A stretch of 64,000 bases of DNA from Pelargonium x hortorum. Lineage: Eukaryota; Streptophyta; Magnoliopsida; Geraniales; Geraniaceae. Positions 48,961 through 62,830 of this stretch are shown here, one piece after another (the stretch's first letter is position 1; each line of letters begins with the position of its first letter). A model generated the notes under the pieces. It saw only the letters and a program-made list of their open reading frames with translations. It did no database searches and was not told the DNA's origin. The stretch is from contig JAYMTJ010000038.1 in the NCBI GenBank assembly GCA_036897525.1, positions 1 to 64,000 on the forward strand, given 5' to 3'. The position numbers were made by a program, and so were the translations under genes.

Positions 48961-50919
48961 ATCTCGATCGGCTAAAGATACGGATATACCAAATAGGAAA
49001 TCCTTAATAAAGCACCCTATGCCCCTAAATTAGTTATAGCCTATCCGTTTTTTCATGGTTTTGGCTTCAGAGGGGGGTTCTTTCTAACCTTCTTATCAAA
49101 GTACTGTTCCAGCTAATTTAGGCTCCTAGTTAGTAATTTAAAAGCTTTTAAGGATTTAACTTACGAAAACTTCTAATTATGGTATGGGTAAGCCCCCACT
49201 TTGGTTTTGGTCAAGAGAAACAAAAAAAAAGGTAATCACCTTAGCAACTCTCTATTACCTAGTCTAACTAATAGAGAGTATGACAACTACTATAGAAGTT
49301 ATAGAATATAATACAAAAGATAAGATTATACTACTAAATAGAGGGAATTTTCCTCCTTATATTTGGAAATAGTCTTAGTGTTGCTTCGTGCTGCAATAAA
49401 CCAAAGACGAGATACGTAAACCAATGGAATTCCATAGGATACTATTCTTTTGATAGGAGTCATGCTTTCAAAACCAAATACTAGAGATCGCGCCAGCCTT
49501 TGGATATCTCACGATATGCATACTTTTATACAAGTGAGACATAGACATAATTTGTAAATACCTTTTTTACAAGGTTCGTTTCTCCTTATAGAGGTTACCC
49601 ATAGCATAGGAGAATTTAGATAATTTATGTCGGTAAAAGTAAATATTACATTAGAATAAAGGCATAAATTTATTCATTTCGTTTTGATTAATTAACACAA
49701 AAAGTCCTTTTCAAACAAAAATAGGAAGACGCCCCTAAGTTAAGGTCGATCTGATACAAATTTCAGTCTTATATTATAGGTTTTTTCTTTAGGTAATCTA
49801 GGAACCCCTTGCAGTATAGTATCCTGTTTTTTCGAAGAAAAGGCAGTAGAGCAAAAGCATGTAATTTAAAATAGAAACATTTAATTAAATTAATAATATA
49901 GTAAGAGACATAAGAAACTCGTATAGCTTGTGATACCTATTAGAGAGGAGGGATTTTAGTAGTATCCCCTGCAATCTGGAGAACTCCCTTGCTAAAGTAA
50001 AGACGGTCGAGTAACGGCTTAAACCAAAAAAAAGGTACATTCAGTCAGGTAAGAGCCTTTTCTAGATATAGGATACCCCTTCGTTTCTTGAGTAGAAGTT
50101 CGTTTTTCTTCAAGCACTTTTTTGTAGGTAAATACTAAGGAAAACTTAATACTAAAACTTTTTTCTCTTAAGCCAAAAAGGTGGATTCCCCAAATATTTG
50201 GCTCTCTTACCACTTTATATCAGCAATCTTTTCCTACTAACCTATTAAGGTTAAGGAAGGGTGTTGCCTTTTAGGAAGCTGCTTCTCTAGTTATACACCA
50301 AAGCCTTTGTTATACCCTCTTTAGTTATTAATTGTAATAGGCACCCTAGACAAAATATAGCTTCGAATTCCGTTTCAACATTCAAGTCCCTTATATACTT
50401 GTAAATCCCTTCACTTCCTTAGAGCTAGTGAGAGATAGCTAATACAAACAAAATATTAATAGAAAAGCATCTAAGTGGAACCCCTTTTCTTATTCTTAAT
50501 AAAGAATTCCCTCTAGCAGTCCTTAAGGGGTTACACGATAAATCTTTTCTGAGACGGATTTTCGCTTATGTATAAGACTCCTTACAAGTTCCAAGGAAAC
50601 CTTACCTAGAACCTGTGGCGCGGAACACATGCTTAGTACTTTACAAGAAAGAGGAATATCTCGGTTATTATAGGGTTTGTGCTACTCTACCTTTACTTTA
50701 CTATGGCCCTAAGCAGGGTTTAGTTTAGTGCGCTTGGACTTAATGCCTTAATATAAGCCGTCAAAACAAGAATGTGTACCTAGCTAATTTGTAAGTAAAT
50801 ACGGGGTATCTAAAGAAAGTTAAAGAATAAGGCAGCTTGGATATCCCCTACTTTTTGGTCTAGTTAACAAAGGGAAGCTATTAGGTAGGAATCTATAAGA
50901 AGAATACTGTCAGTCTATT
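48961..50919. other. AT-rich desert, no gene
   Basis: No supportable gene. The minus frame at 50019-50213 (64 codons) has no motif. Confidence 0.55.
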
Positions 50920-51310
50920 TCTTACTATATCCTAAACAAGATAATGATGGTACTTCGGATGAGGAATTAGAAGAGAATCCGTTATTCCTTTAGCGACAGG
51001 GCTTTCATTGACAGGCATTCAAGGATGCGTGGATTGTTAGTACTGTTCAGAGTGGTACAAAGACTAAAAGTACTCCATTCAAAGGACATGGTGAAATCGG
51101 TAATGACTCTAGACGAAAGCTTCTAACAAAGGTAGTCGCAAGGTTACTACTCTATAAGCATTCCTAACTTATTAACTTGAAACTCAACAAAGAGTCAAGT
51201 TCCTAGCTTTCCCTTGGAGAGGAGACGAAGGCGGGTCTATCTTAGATTGGTTATAAGAAGAAGAGGATATAAGTTGTGCTTGGTAGGCTTCTTTGTTAGA
51301 GTAGAGAAGA
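50920..51310 (+). other. island E: low-RIP, purine-rich coding-like fragment
   Basis: The sample 50941-51060 gives TpA/ApT 8/11 and (CpA+TpG)/(ApC+GpT) 16/13, without the RIP footprint. The plus strand is purine-rich, with an acidic short run (DGTSDEELEENP) and, downstream, a basic Ser/Thr/Lys-rich run. I cannot name a family. Likely a young or protected repeat fragment, or a lost host exon. Confidence 0.3.
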
Positions 51311-54300
51311 TGAGTGGTTTAGGTTAAGGCACCCATTTTGTACATTCTCTTTAATGCATGACCTCTCATATTTATTGAATTTGATGTGAACTTTAAAACC
51401 TCATAGAGAAAGAGCCTCCTTCTATACGGAAGATTACTCTCTACTCTAGCACAAGGTCTTGCTTTCAATGCATGTAATTGGATCGCTAGAAAAGATCATC
51501 TGTTATTATGCTTCTTGGTCGGAGGGTACCATTTGCTCTAGGGCAATCTCTAAGAAGTCCATCTTTTTTTTGTACAATTACTATTGATTATAGAGGGGGC
51601 TTCTTTCCGCGTTTGGAATACATAGAAAAAAGGATAGGTTATCCCACGCGATCCTTTCTTACTGTTTAATCCCAGCGAGAGCCCTTAGTTACTCTTGTAT
51701 TAAAAATGTTCTAAAATCCATATTTGTTTTCTCATAGCTCTGGCCTCTTTAATTTAACTTAACTGCGCGGGCTAAGGAACTCGTAATATTAACCTTTAAC
51801 TTTCTACTGTGTGAAGTAGCAAAGCTTTTGCTTTGAAGAAGGCTATCCTGTAGATACCGGGCACTGGTCCGAATTTTGCTTTTTTTTATTATAATAGAAG
51901 CTTCAAAATTTGAGAAAGCAAAAGTCCTGTACTAAATATCTTATTTAAGTACTTTAAAGTAAGGGCAAATTCAGGTTGATCATACATAAGAAACACAATT
52001 TCAGAATTATATATTTAAAATATCAATAAGGAGTAAAATAAAAAGAAAACCTTTTTTTTTAGCTTACCAGAAAACTAATAGTCTTTACTTTACAGGTTTG
52101 TTTTAGTTCATATCTTGACCCTGGTTACACCTTAAAGTTGTAAGTAAAATGAATTAACGAGATCCCAAACCGATTTAGAGAAATAATATTTTATATTAAA
52201 TATAAGAAATGATTACTTGTTGGGGTCTTTTGCAGTCCTAACATACCTGTATACTCCTCCTTTACGGTAGAGGACTTAGTGCAACTTTTTTGAGTAATCA
52301 GCATACAAAAGACCTGGTATCGAGCCCATATTTGACCTCCCTATTTGACCAGCCTCTTGGAGCATACAAATTTTAGTGCTTTGGAATTGAGAGTTCTCTA
52401 ACTTCTAATTGATGCTTATAACCTAAGTCATAAACCCCTATTAGATAGGACATTTAACATTTTTTTCCGCTTTTAGACTTTTCCATACACAAGGTACATG
52501 TTCGAAAGCGTTCTATAGCCGTTTAGAGAGTTTTCGTCTGGCTTTTTTTTTCTACACCTTAACTTAAGGTATAACTCGGATAAAGTTCTAATCTTTTCAA
52601 TAAACAGAATAGACTCTAATCTCTTACCTTATTTGCTCAAACTTTAAAGTAAGAAGGCTCACCAAGTTCCCAGGATCTATTAATTTTAAGCTAGGGACTC
52701 CAGCTTTTTTCTTTTTGGCAAATTCTTCTAGATCGGTACCCTTTCCTATATTTTTCTATTTTTTTGTATAGATTTTAAACTTTCATCAAGATACGTTTGC
52801 AAAGTCCTTTTCACCCACACCCCTTAAAAGCCATTTTGATAGTGGAATTTCCGTGTATTAGTAGTGCTGACTTTATAGATATCCTTTATTGAAAAGGACT
52901 CAAGGACCCTGCCTGCTATTGATTAGCGCAAGTTAACCCAAAAACACTTTAATATGTGCCTCAAATGCCCGTTCTATTTCGTTATAAACCCGGTTCCTTA
53001 GAGATCCAGCGACTAACCTGCTAATAATACTAATAGTGGATACCCCGCTTTTATATATCAATCAGGGAAACCTCGTGCTTTTTACTTTATCAATGATAGA
53101 TAAAAAAAAACTCAAAAATAAGAATTTGTTACAAAATTAGAAGAGGGTGGAGTATCCGGAAATCCAGGTCTATTGTAAGCTTATTATATCAATCATGACT
53201 ATTGATCCGATAAGGGCTGAATGCACTACAGTCAAGGAACTCTCGGTCGGAACACATAGCTAGACTCGGTACGACGCTACGGACCCCGATATCTAACAAA
53301 TAAAAAAAAAAACTCTTACCAGAAAAGTTTTTTTGCACAAGAAAGATGAAGAATCCAATTTCGTTTTTTTAAAGGGCAGAAATTCCTGTACGAAGATAGG
53401 AGAATAAGTAATATAAATTCGGAGATTTTGGTATAGCAGAGGAAAGATAGAATCTGATTTAAGAGAAAAGTCTCCCCCCTTATATTTATTAATTAGAAGT
53501 CCTTTCCATACATTTAGGTCTCAATTTTAGCCTACCGCCATCCAGTTAAAAACCCCAGTTATGTTGAGTTAAGCCCTTGCGTGAAACCGGAATTTATAAA
53601 ATTTACAAGGAATTGCTTCCTAGATTAGGCGTTTACTTTGTTTAACTAACAGGAGACAAGCTCCCCTTTGTGTGGGGACTTTCAAGAATAAGAGATTTTC
53701 GGTCTATTCTTACCAATCATTTATTTGCCGAGAGCTCTGAAGGGTATACCTAAGCGGCCTAGTAAACTAAGGAAGTCGTCATCTTATCCCGGCATACCCT
53801 TGCCTTTTCGCGGAAGTAAAGTAGTCTAGTATTTTCTTTTTTAAGGATTCCCTTTCTTATGATTACGAGACGTGTACATACAGGCTAAATGTCTATAAAA
53901 AGATATTTTGTTTTTTTGTACAGGGGAGTTGTGTGTTTAGATAATAAAAGGAATTCTGCGGAGTAATTGGATAGGAGCTAAACTTACTTTATAGGATTCT
54001 GCAAAGGAATTTGTTCTAAGAGGCCTCTTTATTCTAGCGAACCGCTGTTATCGGACCCCTACTATCTACAAAACAGGCGGGTAACGGCACACCCTTAGAG
54101 TCTCCGTTTGCCGGAACGAAAGGCTGACTTATTATCCAGGCTAATTTATAAGTAGAATAGAGCCCCTGACCTGAGAAGGGCACCTTTTTTTTATATCCCA
54201 TAAGTCTAGAATCTTATTCAGTGCATACTACGTTTCGAGACACAAAGTGTAAGATAGTTTTCACCTATTAAGCATTCCCCTTTAAAGTCAAGTCTTTTTT

Positions 54301-54369
54301 AGGCAGTGCTTCTTGCTTATAAAGTCATTTTGCTGGTTAAGTAAGAGTCAAGTTTAGTGGAATTTTCTT

Positions 54370-54383
54370 AGAGTATATTCCTA
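54370..54383 (+). repeat. third copy of agagtatattccta
   Basis: The same 14-mer as within islands A (24322) and B (62419). Three occurrences are more than composition predicts. Confidence 0.6.
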
Positions 54384-55735
54384 TTCAAAGGATTTTGGAT
54401 ATTCTAAAGTAAGTAAGCAGTCTCCGTGCTGTTGCCTTAGAATACTTTTTTAATTAATATCACTGCCTGTGAGTCGCTCCGCCTTTAACCAGGGTTTCCC
54501 TGTTAGGTCAGTCCGAGTTGCTTTCCCAAAGAGTGTTACGCAAAGGGATTCCGAGGAGGGCTCCTTCTAGTATACAATTCAAAAAAATAGAAAAGATATA
54601 CTCTTACGTTAGAATAGAATACTCCTATCTCGACTTATTCGATGCAATCGGGATGCGTAGATGGTCCATATCTCAAAATATACCCTCATACTAGCGTTGC
54701 TAATTAAATTAATTCTTGCTCTAATCGGCAAGTAATTTATATAAAGAATCATATCTTTTCAATATCTGAGTACTAAACCAGATTTTCAAGAAAATAATAA
54801 GTAAAAGTCTTAATCGTCAACCTTTTCTAATCTAATTAATAGGAGTCTTTATAAGGATTTACCGAATCTGTAGCAGTAAACTCGCTTAATTTTAAGTACA
54901 GGTCCTTTTGTAACCAATCTTTTTTTCTAAACAAAGGGGCCCTTTTACAGGAATAAAAGCTGAGGATAGCTACTGGAATTGGAATATTCCACAAGAGTAT
55001 TCTAGCAAAGGCTGGTTCGATTCCTGCAACCTTCTGTTAGGGTGTATTGATGATTAAGTACGGATTTGCATTCTAATTTGAAGCTACGACTAATATAGTA
55101 TTTATTAAGTGTAGCGTAAGTAACAGGTACGGAAGGAAAGCTGTCAAAAAAAAGGGAGGCTTTTCTGCAGTTACTGACCTCCGAATGGGGCAATCTAGTA
55201 GGTAAAGTCCGTTAGTTCCGCTCAAATAGGAAATAATTATATATCATTTTTGTGATGAATATGAGAATCCGGGTAGTATGTTAAGGATCTAATGAAAAAG
55301 GCACTTTCTCGTTTTACAACGAGATATTCAAAAAGGGGGAATCCTCCATAACAAGTATCTAATAATTTAGACTAAGCCAGAAGGGGTATAAACTACCCAG
55401 CGCACCCGGTGTATTTAGAAAAAAACAGGCTTAAACTTGACTTCTTCTAGGACTTAGTACTTAGGATTAGGTGCATACCCTTTGCTATTACCTATTTCAC
55501 TAAAGCTAGTAAGCAGGACATACGAAAGAAAGCAACTCCGCCTTAACTTAAGAATTAGAAACCCTTTTCTTTTGCCCTGCTTAGGAATTCTTCATATCTC
55601 TATAAAAGTAAAGAGTTTAACTCGGAACTCCTATAAATCCTTATTCCCAAGGAAACATATACAATATAAAACTATCTTTTAAGGGGGATTTTCCCTTACT
55701 TACATATTCAACTTTCTGATACATCTGAGAAAGCA

Positions 55736-55752
55736 CTAACTAACTAACTAAA
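55736..55752. repeat. (TAAC)n microsatellite
   Basis: Four CTAA units in tandem. Confidence 0.8.
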
Positions 55753-58198
55753 TATAGAATCCGCCCGTTGTTAATTAACACTTCCAAGCTAGAGATACTG
55801 GAAAAGTACTCACATAACATTGACAATTTGCTCCCTTTACTTGCGTGTATGGCCCGGGTTAGCAGACAAGAATAAGGGTATTGCACTTTCCAGCTAGTGA
55901 GTGCATTCAAGAGATGGATTCCTTCTTCACCGACAGAGCTCTCAGTAAAGCAAACCCTTTAAACCCTCAATGGACAGGTTCTCAAAGATTCTCTATATTC
56001 TGTATTCTATCCCACCCAACAAAACAATCTATTTAGACTTCATAAGGTTTTTGCCTTTTGAAAGCCTTAATAATGGGGGCACTTCCCAAGTTTCAATTGA
56101 AATGTGTCTGAAAAAAGAATGCTATTGAAATGAAAAGTATCCCAGTTACTCAAGTTTTTTTAATCCTTGGTTCAAAATGAGATCTAAAACCACCTTATCT
56201 CGTATTTTCATAACTATCCAAAATACGGGTATTACCGGAAGCTTGGGAAAGAACATTACTTTTTCTTTCTTTTTCTTGGAGCTAGTAAAATATTAGAGAA
56301 CTGGAGCAACACTGCAAAGCCCCTAACTATAATCTAAAAAGACTCTTAGTCTTGACTTCTTGATGTATGAAATTTGTATCCTCGCTAAAATCTTAAAAAG
56401 CCTTTTACTATATCAGGGGTCCGTTAGTTCTAATGAAAGCGGTTACTAGTTTGTTGTGGTGGATCAAATAAGATAAATTAGGGTCCAAATTCTGAAAGGT
56501 AGAGAGCTAGGCAGTATTTGGAAGTTGAACACCCCAGGTTTCCTGTTTTATATAGTTCATTCATTAAGTAGTGTTCGTCATAGTACAAGTACAAAGCTGT
56601 ACGATTATATTATAAAGTGTTTGTCTTGGCCAAAAGGAAAGACTTCTGTTTTCATAGAGAGAGTCTTTGAGATAAGATAAATTGGTTTAGGCATCTTGTG
56701 ATTAATCTATTCTAAAATGATAAAGTCATTTGAGTTTAGACAATTTCAATTATACAATTCTTGATTAAATATGCATGTAAGTCGAAGATATCTTAGAAAA
56801 TACTAAAGAAAAAATATTACACCTAAAACAAAGAACCTGGGTATCCTTAACCTTGAAAGGTCCTCCTATAAGCCCCGAAGGAGTTAGTCGTTTCTCAATT
56901 TAGATTTATAAATGGGTTGTAGAACTAAAGAAAGCCTTACTTTATAAATAAGGAAGAGCTGACTGAATAATTAAGCAAAGCAAGAAAAAGGAAAAAATCT
57001 CTTAGTTAGTATTACTTTTGTTATACAGGAACTTCATACTGTGAAGATAATCTTATATCTTTCCACGATTAGAGAATATTGGGTAATTCTAGTAATAAAA
57101 GAGTTCTCTAGAAAAAAATAGGAGTCTAAGCATCTCATAGGAGCAGAAAAGCGGACAAACTTTAAAAGCTTTCTTTCAATTGACGATCAGATTTGAGGAT
57201 ACCTTGTAGGTCTCATAATGTTACTTTGACAAGTAGGCCCAAGCCAAAAGCCCCGCTTCGTAATTCTCTTTTGCCCATCGGTTCTAACTCATTTTGTACG
57301 ATTCAGAAGTCTACCCATCTCACTTTTTAATCTTACTAAGAGAACTCCCGCGAGAGTTAGGAGCAAGAAGCATTGCAAGAGCCGTGGATCTTTAACATGT
57401 AACGCATTGCCCTTGCATACTCAAATACATTATTCTAATTCAGGTGTACCTTTTAATTTAAAGAGTATTTTATACATTTCTCCCGAAATATCTTGGTATC
57501 CTATAATATAAGGATAAGGATATTTTCAAAATTTTAGCAGAACTATACGAGAAATTCTAATAACCGTTAGAATCTCCATTAACAACTAGTGTCATAAACT
57601 GAGGTAGATTATTTAGTTTTCATCTAAGCGTCTTGGCAGCAATAAAAAGCACGTAGAAATTTGAAATTAATCCGTAGTAAAGCATACGCGGGTCTTGGTC
57701 ATAGTTGTTGGTTTAGTATAAGTTCGAGGGGTCTGCTTATTGAAAAAAAACTTAAGCAAATAAAAAACTAAAACAAAACTTTCCTTATACCCTTTTTTTA
57801 ACTATCAAAGGCAAAGGATTACTCTACTCATGCTTACAAGTTGTGACACCAGCCCCAAGCACCTAATACTAGCACTCTTGCTTGTTGGACACACAAAAGT
57901 TAGAAAGAAGCTGCGTATAGCTACCTATTAGTTAGAGAGTCCTAATCTTATGGTATGGCTGTCAAAATAAGTACTTTAAAAGGATCTTCGTCAAAAAAAA
58001 AGAAGCTATAATTCAACAAGGGTATACATAAAAGCATGTCCGTGAAGGTCATTTTAACTGAGCTGAGAAATTAAAGCAAGCAAGTAAGGACCTAGCTCTT
58101 ATTTGTAAGTACGAAATCACTTAGTTGTACTCATTCTGGGTTTTGCTTGACTGTACCAATTCAGTATTCCTTACCAACTTTAGAACCCTACCAAACTA

Positions 58199-58221
58199 TA
58201 ACCTGTCCATGGAAGCTAGGA
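58199..58221 (+). repeat. 23-bp direct repeat, copy 2
   Basis: Identical over 23 bases to 48893-48915, in the same orientation and 9.3 kb away. It lies in desert, not in an obvious island. Confidence 0.9.
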
Positions 58222-61200
58222 ACTGTAGGAAATTGTCAATTTGATATTCCTAGTCATTTCTATTACACTGTTTAGGAATCTCGTAATTGGTTAAAGTAAA
58301 GAGGAATCCCTTTTTAAGAATCCCCACCTTAACCCTTTCCGGAAAGCTTAACTTAAAAGCATTTGAAATTGATGAGGTCAACTACTCCTTTGGAATTGAT
58401 ATACCCTAAAATTGAAAGTAAAACGTGAGATGCAATAGCCAACATAGATACAAATACCGTCGTCATAGGAAAACCAGCCTAAGAATTTCCATCTAAATAT
58501 CCCTGAACTAATAAAGGTCCACAGGATTTCATTTCTTTGTACAAATACAAAGCAAGTCCTCACTTTTCATTTTAATAACATAGGAGTCCCTTTTATGAAT
58601 GAAAGGGGACTTGTGGAATTTAACCAAAAAAAGTCAAGAGAATCCTTTTTTATAATGGATAAAACGTCATACAAAAACTTGTCATTTCTTATATCTAAAT
58701 CTAGGTAAACTCGGGAGTCTTCCGCAAGGTCCTAAATTCGCTTTAATCTCAAAAACATCATTGTCCTCATTTTTCAGCTTGGTACAAGAGCCAGAGTAAT
58801 TGTGAGTTTATGTACATTAGTACTTTGTTTAATACAACTATTTTGCTAAATCAAAATCCTAATTCAATCATCATACTGGAGAAAAGTGAAAAAAATACGT
58901 ATATTAGAATTACCCGTGTATAGTATACCAGCTGGAGTGGGGTGAATACATAATTGTAATCGGGCTTAAACTTACAAAAAAGGAAAATCTATCTGTAGTG
59001 TGTAAGTTAAAAAAAAGGAGGTATCTTCCAGGAAATAGAATGAAGACAGGGTAAGGGCAAATAGTCTTTTCACTAAAAAAGTAGCAAATGTGAATAGTGT
59101 ACGAGGTCCTGTTAAAACCCAAAATTAGAGAAAAAAGAAATGTGTAAGAAGGAAGATCAAATAACGAATAGGATGAGCTCTTAAGCGGGAGCTTTGCCTA
59201 CTTTCAAACATATATATATTCCAACTGTTTTGACCCATTTCATATAAAGTGAGAATTCCTTAATAATGCGCTGCCGAAAACCCGGATATTGGCGAGGAGA
59301 GCTCGGGGTTCTCTGATAAAATGAAATGCGTTGAGTTTGACTAAGTCCCTAGTAGGGTCCACATTTCTGCAAGCGTATACCCTTTAAAATGACAAATCCT
59401 AGCTCTCCCTTTTTGTACTAATAAAAAATTTTTGAATTTCTAAAGCTTTTATTTAAGTAAGACTTTATCTTTACCAATAAGTTGCTAACCCAATAACGGT
59501 AACGAGGTTTTACTTACCAATTCTTTTAAGGTGAAAGACGCGACCTTTATTTATATTATAGGTATAAACAACTAGAATTACTTTAATCTTTTTTAAAATT
59601 CCTTCAAAAGTACTTATTGAAAGATGACTAATTAGCACATATTACATCTTTTGCATATTAAGTGTGTTTTATGAAAATGAGCAAAAGAAGGGAGGGTTAA
59701 AAGAAGCCTTCTCGGTATATAGGGAACTCAAAATCTAAAAAATAGGACCTGGGAAGAAACAAGAAAACTGAGATCTTGGCTGTGTATATAAGGATAAGAC
59801 GACTTGAACCTGCGGTCATAAGCCTAAATAAAATTCGATCTAACTATTACCTTTATTTCAAATTTTCCGGATTAAAAGGCAGCAATAAAACTCAAAGTTG
59901 TGGTACAGTTTAATTGGATTGGACAAAGTCTTTTGCAAAGTCTTTAGGAATTTTCCTGTAAGTAGGGGTAGAGTATCCGAGATAAAGCTAAGGTTTGGCT
60001 TAAGTTACCGAGAGTTAGTTATGCAATATATATAACGGGAATACCAAAGGCATAATCTTGAGGGTTTAAAGAAAAGGGTTGCCCCTTCAGCTGCTGCGTT
60101 AATTCGTGAAAAAAGAAATGCCCGAACTTACAATACAAGTCTGTCTTATCAGGGGTCCCTTTGTAATACATTTCATTTTGTCGGATTTCTTCTCATGGAA
60201 AAGCAAGACTTAGTAGTAACCTAAAAATCGCTTATAGCGTAAATTGTAAATGTTACACTCTTTTATAGTTAACTTTGTGTGCTTAGGTAACTATTTTCTT
60301 TAAGGGTTAAAGTGAAGCTTATTCGTTTCAACGTGCAAAGATTCAAAAAAACGAATACAACGTAAAAAGGAAGTAAATGCAAGCAAGGAATGACATCCTT
60401 TTTTTGTTTGTTCAAAAAGGATCTCAAGGTATAGGGAATCCCGGGGCTTCTATCCAATATAGAGGAACTCAATAAGCTGAGTTTCTTTGATGTTGGCAAT
60501 CTCCTATCCAAAAAGCAAGGCTTATACAATTATACGACCTATTCTGTACTTTAAACCATGCTTTCATACCGTATTCATGTCCCTATATTCTGGATTTTGC
60601 TGCGCCTTTATTTTTCTGCTTTATTTTTGTTATGGAACTGGGTTCTGTTAGGTAACGCCTTACTTGAAGGATTGCCAAAATATCCTTATTGAGCTAACCC
60701 TTACTGTGGTGGAGCTCTCATCTTTTTTGGATGGTAAGTAAAACTTGAATATATCAACTAATGAAGACCTACCCAACTGTTTACCAACACCCAAAAACTA
60801 CTCAACGACACCTTAACATTATAACTCAGCCAGCTGAAATGGTATTCAAAAGTTTAAGGGTTAGATAGACATAAGTGTCATATAATTCTAAAACTAAAAT
60901 TCTTCCTTTTTTTATGTTTAAAAATATAAAAAAGGAGTTAGTGATCGACGCTAACAGAAAAATGACTTTGTTTGTATCAATGTGCTCGGTCTTTCTACTA
61001 TAAATATGTACCAAATATAAAGGATTGTTAGCAAATAAGAGAATCATTTCTCAAGAGCATGACAACGGGCTGCTTTGCTTAAGACAAATGACTACTAAAT
61101 TTCCTGCGCGAAATCTTACGGAATAAGAAAACGGAAAAGAATAAAACAACAAACTTCCATTTGATTAATGCGTAATAAAGTTGACACTTTTTACAAGAAA

Positions 61201-61260
61201 AAAATATAAGAAAGAGGAATCTTAGCTCCTAGCGTGGGCAATCGTTTAATAAAGACTCTT

Positions 61261-61273
61261 TAGTAGTAGTAGT
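61261..61273. repeat. (TAG)4 microsatellite
   Basis: Four TAG units plus one base. Confidence 0.8.
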
Positions 61274-61883
61274 ATGAGCCTTAAAATAACACTCATATAC
61301 ATTATCTGTCTCCCCGATATCAAAAAAAAACTTAACTAAATTAAATTATGACCAGCCATTATATTTGCAAATAACGAATTTCATAGCCCTGGACGAAAGG
61401 TAAAGACGAGATTAGAATAAGACAAAGTAGGTTTTCAATTTCGATTTGTATGAAAGAAATGTCTTCAAATTTAAGTGGGGAGTTCCTTGTCTTTGTAAGG
61501 ATGGTACGAAGTTCTTGATTCCGATAAAGTATTCCTTTGTATTGGGGAAGAGCTTTCCTTAGTGTTCCCTGAGAATTCCTAACTAGAGCTAGCTATAATG
61601 TATTCCTTCATAGTTTTCTTTGTGGTTGTAAGCCAGTTTATATTGATGCTAGAATGATTCAGATCTATCAGGTTTAGCAGGTTCAGGATTGGTGCTAAGG
61701 CTAAGACAGTATAGCTGCTAATTGTATTCTGTAGGAAGCTCTTTCCGTTGGTAGTGATGCTAAAAGGTAAAGCGAATTGTATTCTTAAGGTGTTTTGGAT
61801 CTTACAAGAGATTCTATTTCCTTTGGAGTTAAACTAATGCTTATGATGAAAGCACCTGAAGCTAGAAAGCTTGATTCCGAGTA

Positions 61884-61901
61884 TTGACTTTGACAGTTGT
61901 T
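61884..61901 (+). repeat. 18-bp word shared with 24069-24086
   Basis: ttgactttgacagttgtt, exact and in the same orientation. Confidence 0.8.
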
Positions 61902-62416
61902 ATTGAGCTAATTCAATTTTATCGTTCTTAATATTCCTAATGAGAGTTTACAGGAAATTTAGTAGTTAATGTTCTTTGTATTAGATCTTCTGTGTAAGCA
62001 GGCTCAAGAGATTCAAGATAGAGATTGAGGTTCTAGGAGCTTGTTCAGTGTCAGGTTTGGGAAGTATGGCTTGAGAGCAGAGTACCTTATCATGAGTAGT
62101 TGGTTCAGGGAATTGAGATTGAGTTGGGAATAGAGTTGGATTAGATGGAACTTGTTTGATTGGAGTTGGGAATTGAGTGCTATAGGATTTACCTTTAGAA
62201 ACCCACTTACACTATAGGAATTGTAGCTTTGTTGTTGTTAGCAAAGAAGGTGTATTCTGTTAGGAGTTACTTTGTAGCTTTGGTATCCACTATAGGGAGT
62301 AGTTATTGTAGTTCCATAGACCTGAGAATTCCTAGTCTTTCATACAGATAGTATAGGCAAGTGCTTGTGCTAGAATGGATTCCGCTCTAGATAGAAGGTA
62401 AAGATAATTTGTTCTT

Positions 62417-62432
62417 TGAGAGTATATTCCTA
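62417..62432 (+). repeat. 16-bp word shared with 24320-24335
   Basis: tgagagtatattccta, exact and in the same orientation. Confidence 0.8.
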
Positions 62433-62830
62433 GGAGAAACTAACAAACCGATCTGTTCTATGTGCAAGGAGTGGTGTTAAAGATTCTAACTAAATTCTAA
62501 TTCTGGTTTTGGTTTCTAGGGACAGTTAACGAATCCAGAATATAATAATAATAGACTTAAATGTGTTCAAGTATTTGTAGTTTAACAAGGTGAAATGAAT
62601 GTATTCCTGAGCTTATTAGGTTAGGTGCAGCGAGTTTAAGATAATTAATATATTCCTTGGTTTCATAGTTTTGTTGTAAGGAGCTAATTGGTATTCTTGT
62701 TCTAATTCTTCAGAGTACCTTAGAGGTTCCAGACATTCCGATAAATGTATTCTAGTGTTCTATATAGCAGGTTATTAAACAGATTCTCTTGGTCTTGTAT
62801 TCTTGAGTTTCCTTGTATCGACCAACTTCT

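Larger units (their letters stand above)
51311..61489. other. AT-rich desert, no gene
   Basis: A 10 kb stretch without a supportable gene. The minus frame at 60269-60529 (86 codons) and the others are motif-free. It holds a 14-bp shared word at 54370-54383, a TAAC microsatellite at 55736-55752, copy 2 of the 23-bp repeat and a TAG microsatellite at 61261-61273. Confidence 0.55.
61490..62830 (-). mobile_element. island B: low-RIP repeat fragment, A/C-rich on minus strand
   Basis: The plus strand is strongly G/T-rich. The sample 62101-62220 gives TpA/ApT 9/10 and (CpA+TpG)/(ApC+GpT) 14/12. Minus frames include a Pro/Thr/Gln/Ser-rich stretch near 62030-62200, like a low-complexity linker of a repeat-encoded polyprotein, but no enzyme motif is legible. 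It shares words with island A, though not all in the same order, so the two may be rearranged pieces of one family. Broken, with multiple interruptions. Confidence 0.4.

Noticed and set aside
59803-59850. cttgaacctgcggtcataagcc, antisense tRNA-like
   Set aside because: The putative T-stem has two mismatches and no cloverleaf closes.
41083-62750. 15-mer acattccgataaatg shared by 41085 and 62735
   Set aside because: At this length and AT content a few such matches are expected by chance in 64 kb.
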